Made by a program: the position numbers and the translations under genes
Assembly (NCBI GenBank): GCA_020064725.1
Contig: JAGTWJ010000009.1
Span: forward strand, 1-25,591
From: Drechslerella dactyloides
Taxonomy: Eukaryota; Ascomycota; Orbiliomycetes; Orbiliales; Orbiliaceae
Direction of reading: 5' to 3'
Length of the DNA stretch: 25,591 nucleotides
Shown here: piece after piece, positions 21,966 to 25,591 of the stretch
Position numbering within the stretch: the stretch's first letter is position 1
Layout of the letters: every line of letters begins with the position of its first letter
Notes under the pieces: model-generated
The model's database searches: none
What the model was told of the DNA's origin: nothing
What the model saw: the letters and a program-made list of their open reading frames with translations, nothing else

Positions 21966-23018
21966 CTAGAGGTCCTCGTCGTCGCTGCTGACCTTCTTCT
22001 TGCGCCCTCTTCGCCCCTTCTTCGGAGCCGCTGCCGCCGCGCCGTCTTCCTCGATTATGTTGTTCATGTTCGCCTGCGCCTGCGCGAACTCGCTGCTGGA
22101 GCCGCCGCCGCCGCCGCCGACGGAACTCCCCTTCCCGGAGGGCTCGGCTGTCGCAGCGAGGTCCGGCGCTTTCGAGATGATGTCTGTGAGAAAGTCAAAC
22201 TGTTCTTCCTGGTTGACGGCGAGCTTGAGGTGGGCTGCCGTGATGCGTTTGCTGTTGCGAGACTTGGCCTGGTCGGCGGCCTTGGTGACGAGGGAAACCA
22301 TAAAGAGCTCGAGCGCCTTTGCTGTACTCCGGTACACTTATTAGCAATTGCCCATAGATTAATTCCAACGGTAAGGAAGACACCACTTACAGACTATTAC
22401 GGGCGTGACCTGAGCTACCTTGCCGACATCCTCGTCAGCCTGCATAATACGCTTTATCCTCGCAACCGGAAACTTTGTCCGGATCGTGACCTGCGGAACG
22501 GGCTTCACCGGCTTCGGCGGCGCCTTGACCTCTGCGGGAACCTGCTGTTGCGTCGGCTGCATCATCGTAACGTCCTGCATTCCGTGCGGCGGAGGCGGGG
22601 CATGGTGGTATGCCGGTTGCTGATACGGCGGCGCCGGGTACTGCTGCTGCAACGACTGCTGTCCGGGGTGTGTCGGCTGCTGCTGTTGTGGTGGTCCGTA
22701 CGAATTCATTGCGGCGGCAGCTTGCGCGGCTGCAGCAGCCTGTGCAGCCTGTGCAGCGGCGGCGGCGGCGGCGGCCTGGGCGTTGTACGAGCGCAGCTGG
22801 CGGGTCTGTGGAGGTTGATAGGCTTGATGGGCGAACTGCTGTGCGGATTGTTGCGCATGGTACAGCTGGTGCTGGGCCTGCGGGTTGGTGGCTGCGACGG
22901 CGGCGGCGGGGGGCTGCGGCGCGGGCGCGGGCGGGTGGTATTGGTTCTGGTATTGGAAGCTGTTGCTACGCTGGTTGTTCCCGTATCCGGCGGGCGGCGG
23001 ATAGGAGTATCCGTCCAT
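21966..23018 (-). CDS. NC2-alpha/Bur6 (DRAP1) histone-fold corepressor
   Basis: Alpha subunit of negative cofactor 2, which with NC2-beta (Dr1) binds TBP on promoters and blocks or redistributes TFIIA/TFIIB binding. Exons on the minus strand: 23018-22391 and 22321-21966, with a 69-nt intron (GTAAGT donor, TACAG acceptor) that splits the histone fold. 984 nt, 327 residues, no frame break. The first 180 residues are unusual for length and composition: Tyr/Pro/Gln-rich with a poly-Ala stretch interrupted by Gln. The fold begins at about residue 183 (FPVARIKRIMQADEDVGKVA), passes the splice as VIVSKALELF and continues with KSRNSKRITAAHLKLAV and FDFLTDII. The tail has a Gly run, the basic GRRGRKKK and the acidic SSDDEDL end. 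Yeast and animal proteins have a much shorter N-terminus; Gln/Ala-rich extensions are common in filamentous fungi. Confidence 0.92.
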
Positions 23019-23749
23019 CGCGAAGGGATATATATCCGGACGAAATATGGGAGTGGTGGTGCTTGACGCTGGAGGTTGTTGTTTTTTGCTTTAGGCTGAA
23101 TGAGTGGATGGCAAGGGCGTATTTGTCGATTGGGCGAGAGGTGTGCGGATAACTGACGGACTGCGATCGAGCTGGACGCAGGATTATCGATTAGCGCTGG
23201 AAAAGAAGCCGGGATAAGGGAGCTCCATGGAGGAGAAGAAGAAGGGGAGGGAGCTGAGCTGAGCTGGAGCTAGCGCCGGTAACTAACGTACCCTCGACGG
23301 CCGAGTGTGTTCTAGGCAACGGCCAGAGCAGTGATGCAAATGAAGTGACGGAGAACCCGAGTAGTAGACGGACGGACGGTGACGGGCGACGATGTCGTGG
23401 ACAGATGACGATGGAGAGGAAGGGAGAGGTGGAACAAAGAAGAAGAGACGACAAAATTATATGCGCCGGGAGCGGTGCAGGCGACGCGCGGGAGCAGTGT
23501 GTTGGGCCCCTCGTCAGCGGAGTGTCTTTCTTCGAGGGGCTGCATGGCGGGCCTTAAATACTTTAAATCATGCCGCCCTCCGCAGCCAGCCAATAAACCC
23601 GCCCCTGGCAAACATCTCTCTTCTTATTGCTGCAACACCAGCCAGCCCTATCGATAACACCATCGCCATCACCACCATCGCCATTATATCATCACCACCG
23701 GTAAGTACACACACCCTCTACACGCTGCACAATACACCCACAGCAGGAC

Positions 23750-23926
23750 ATGATGACCACGAGCTGCTCGACGTTCCAGCACGGACGGAAATCACCGTCG
23801 ACAGGCCTGTCCGAGAGCATACGTACACCCACCCGCAGAAACATCCACCAGGAGCGTTTCCGCGACGGGAACAAAAAGTACACGCATGTACCTCTCGCAA
23901 CAGCTCTACCGTATACAAAAGATTAG
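23750..23926 (+). CDS. possible 58-residue ORF behind a 5' splice site
   Basis: A small open frame starting with tandem ATGs (23750, 23753) and ending in TAG at 23924. The predicted peptide is basic and Thr/Ser/Arg-rich (begins MMTTSCSTFQHGRKSP) with no signal peptide or membrane segment and no family I recognise. It follows a CCAAT-containing stretch and a consensus GTAAGT at 23701; a CAG at 23741-23743 would close a very short intron of 43 nt. The ORF is short enough to arise by chance. It could equally be part of a non-coding transcript. Confidence 0.2.
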   Translation: MMTTSCSTFQHGRKSPSTGLSESIRTPTRRNIHQERFRDGNKKYTHVPLATALPYTKD

Positions 23927-24484
23927 CACCGGTAGACGCGATACAAAGAGTACACACACGGACAGATAGTAGTCAGCCTGCCTCGCCGCGTCTTTCCGTC
24001 CGGAACATGAGAGTTTCCCCGCCGCTGGGGAAAATAAATTACTTGATCTAATCTGACCAATCATCGCTTCTCTTCCACGATCCACGCCGCTCCATCGCGC
24101 ATCGGATCCTTCCCTTTTCCCTTACTTTCTCTACACGCCACCTGCTACCATTCATTTATATATTTATATATTCAGTCACTGCGAAGGAGTCATGTTGTGT
24201 GCTAACAGCTTGCGTTCTCTATATACGTCAGGATACAGCTGCATGCGTGTGACCAGCTCGACAGCCTACTACAACGACAATAAACGGCCTAATATACACA
24301 CGAACCGAAGCTCCAGCTCCCTCCACCATCCTTCCAACCGGCCCGAATTAATACAATGAACGTCAACTTGCAAAGACAAAAAAGTCCCATGCGATGCAGG
24401 TAATGCTCAAATGCTAACCGCAGAGCTAAATATTACCTTGTACATTAAAAAATATAGCATAAAAAAACAATATAAAACCAAAAT

Positions 24485-24517
24485 GCATACCATACCATAC
24501 CATACCATATCATACTT
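24485..24517. repeat. (CATAC)n short tandem repeat
   Basis: Several ATACC/CATAC pentamer units in a row, followed at about 24520-24540 by a second small tandem (two copies of CCCGTATATA). They lie just beyond the stop codon of the mannosyltransferase fragment, in its 3' flank. Confidence 0.7.
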
Positions 24518-24552
24518 TTCCCGTATATACCCGTATATACCGACATAACGGT

Positions 24553-24894
24553 CTACGTGGCATCCGCGACGACCCCCCGCCCGCCGTCCAGCGCCTGCTC
24601 CGGCATGGGCACGTACACCGTCGCATCCGGCAATATCTTGGTCACCATCCCCCTCCGGTCCGTCGGCCGCTCCTGGCCCTTGGCCTTCAAATCCACCACC
24701 GACGTCCGCGAGTTCCAGTACAGCTGCCACCGCTCGTTGCACGCATTGTCCACCCAGCAGCCCGCCAGGTGCACCACCAGGTCGTCCGTGTGCCAGCCCA
24801 TGTTCTCCCAGCCGACGGGGAACCCGTTCAGCACCCGCTGCGGCACCAGCGCCAGATGCTCGCGCACCGCGCGATGGTGCTCAACCATATGTAG
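24553..24894 (-). CDS. MNN10/GMA12-family (GT34) glycosyltransferase, C-terminal exon
   Basis: Last exon of a Golgi galactosyl/mannosyltransferase of the GMA12/MNN10 family; Mnn10 and Mnn11 are subunits of the alpha-1,6-mannan polymerase complex of the cis-Golgi. Visible marks: LALVPQRVLNGFPVG, then DDLVVHLAGCWVD (family consensus VHFAGCW) and NERWQLYWNSR, then a stop at 24553-24555. The reading frame is closed by an in-frame TAG just before 24894, which coincides with an ATAG acceptor, so 24894 is taken as the start of this exon. All upstream exons, including the DXD catalytic part, would lie where the poly-G tract now stands, so the gene is truncated in this assembly. Whether it is MNN10-, MNN11- or GMA12-like cannot be decided from 114 residues. 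Confidence 0.85.
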   Translation of the reverse strand, partial: LHMVEHHRAVREHLALVPQRVLNGFPVGWENMGWHTDDLVVHLAGCWVDNACNERWQLYWNSRTSVVDLKAKGQERPTDRRGMVTKILPDATVYVPMPEQALDGGRGVVADAT

Positions 24895-24967
24895 CTATCA
24901 TATATAACCCATCAGCTCGCCTCTTCACAAAATAAGGATGGAGTGGGGTGAGATGGAATAAGAGGAA

Positions 24968-25591
<624 letters not shown>

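Larger units (their letters stand above)
23019..24552. other. long intergenic region with promoter-like elements
   Basis: 1.5 kb upstream of NC2-alpha (-) and behind the 3' end of the mannosyltransferase (-). Plus-strand elements: a CCAAT box in CCAATAAA at about 23590, a CT/AC-rich leader-like stretch, and a sharp GGTAAGT donor at 23700-23706. A 58-codon ORF follows (listed separately). TATATATTTATATA occurs at about 24157-24172. CATAC repeats occur near 24485-24517. No conserved gene is seen. Confidence 0.45.

Overview
The window looks like nuclear DNA of a filamentous ascomycete (Pezizomycotina). It carries single-copy eukaryotic genes with short introns of about 50-100 nt that use GTRAGT-type donors, CTAAC/CTGAC branch sites and YAG acceptors. 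The gene set is typically fungal: a bimA/Nuc2-type CDC27, an ANT1/PMP47-type peroxisomal carrier, a KlpA/Kar3 kinesin-14 and an MNN10/GMA12 glycosyltransferase. I cannot name the species.

Layout, left to right: a decayed or unrecognised minus-strand locus with exon-like pieces (about 75-885); an APH/choline-kinase-like phosphotransferase gene (+, 1372-2397); a gene-poor stretch; CDC27/APC3, a subunit of the anaphase-promoting complex (+, 4700-7312); OMA1 mitochondrial metallopeptidase (-, 8768-10003); a peroxisomal adenine-nucleotide carrier (-, 10387-11776); 1.9 kb without an assignable gene; a GT61/DUF563 glycosyltransferase (+, 13699-15293); a kinesin-14 (-, 16111 to about 19458); a NOSIP-like RING/U-box protein diverging from it (+, 19738-20983); the NC2-alpha/Bur6 histone-fold corepressor (-, 21966-23018); and the 3' end of an MNN10/MNN11-type mannosyltransferase (-, 24553-24894). 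That last gene runs into a 624-base almost pure G tract filling the end of the window. The genes serve unrelated housekeeping functions (cell cycle, mitochondrial quality control, peroxisomal ATP supply, spindle motor, transcription, Golgi glycosylation). They are not an operon or a metabolite cluster.

The strongest unusual signal concerns the sequence itself. Six of the eight genes visible over their full length (APH-like, CDC27, OMA1, carrier, GT61, kinesin) carry one or two single-base reading-frame breaks. In each, the conserved protein continues immediately in another frame and the exon lengths add up to a multiple of three once one base per break is corrected. Six of the seven breaks fit loss of one base from a short homopolymer, mostly G/C. 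With the terminal poly-G tract, this points to assembly or base-calling error rather than mass pseudogenisation. I found no convincing new biological system. The most open biological questions are the left-edge locus with two CAG-to-TAG-like stops, the in-frame extension behind the NC2-alpha stop codon, and a 58-codon ORF behind a possible 5' splice site near 23.7 kb.
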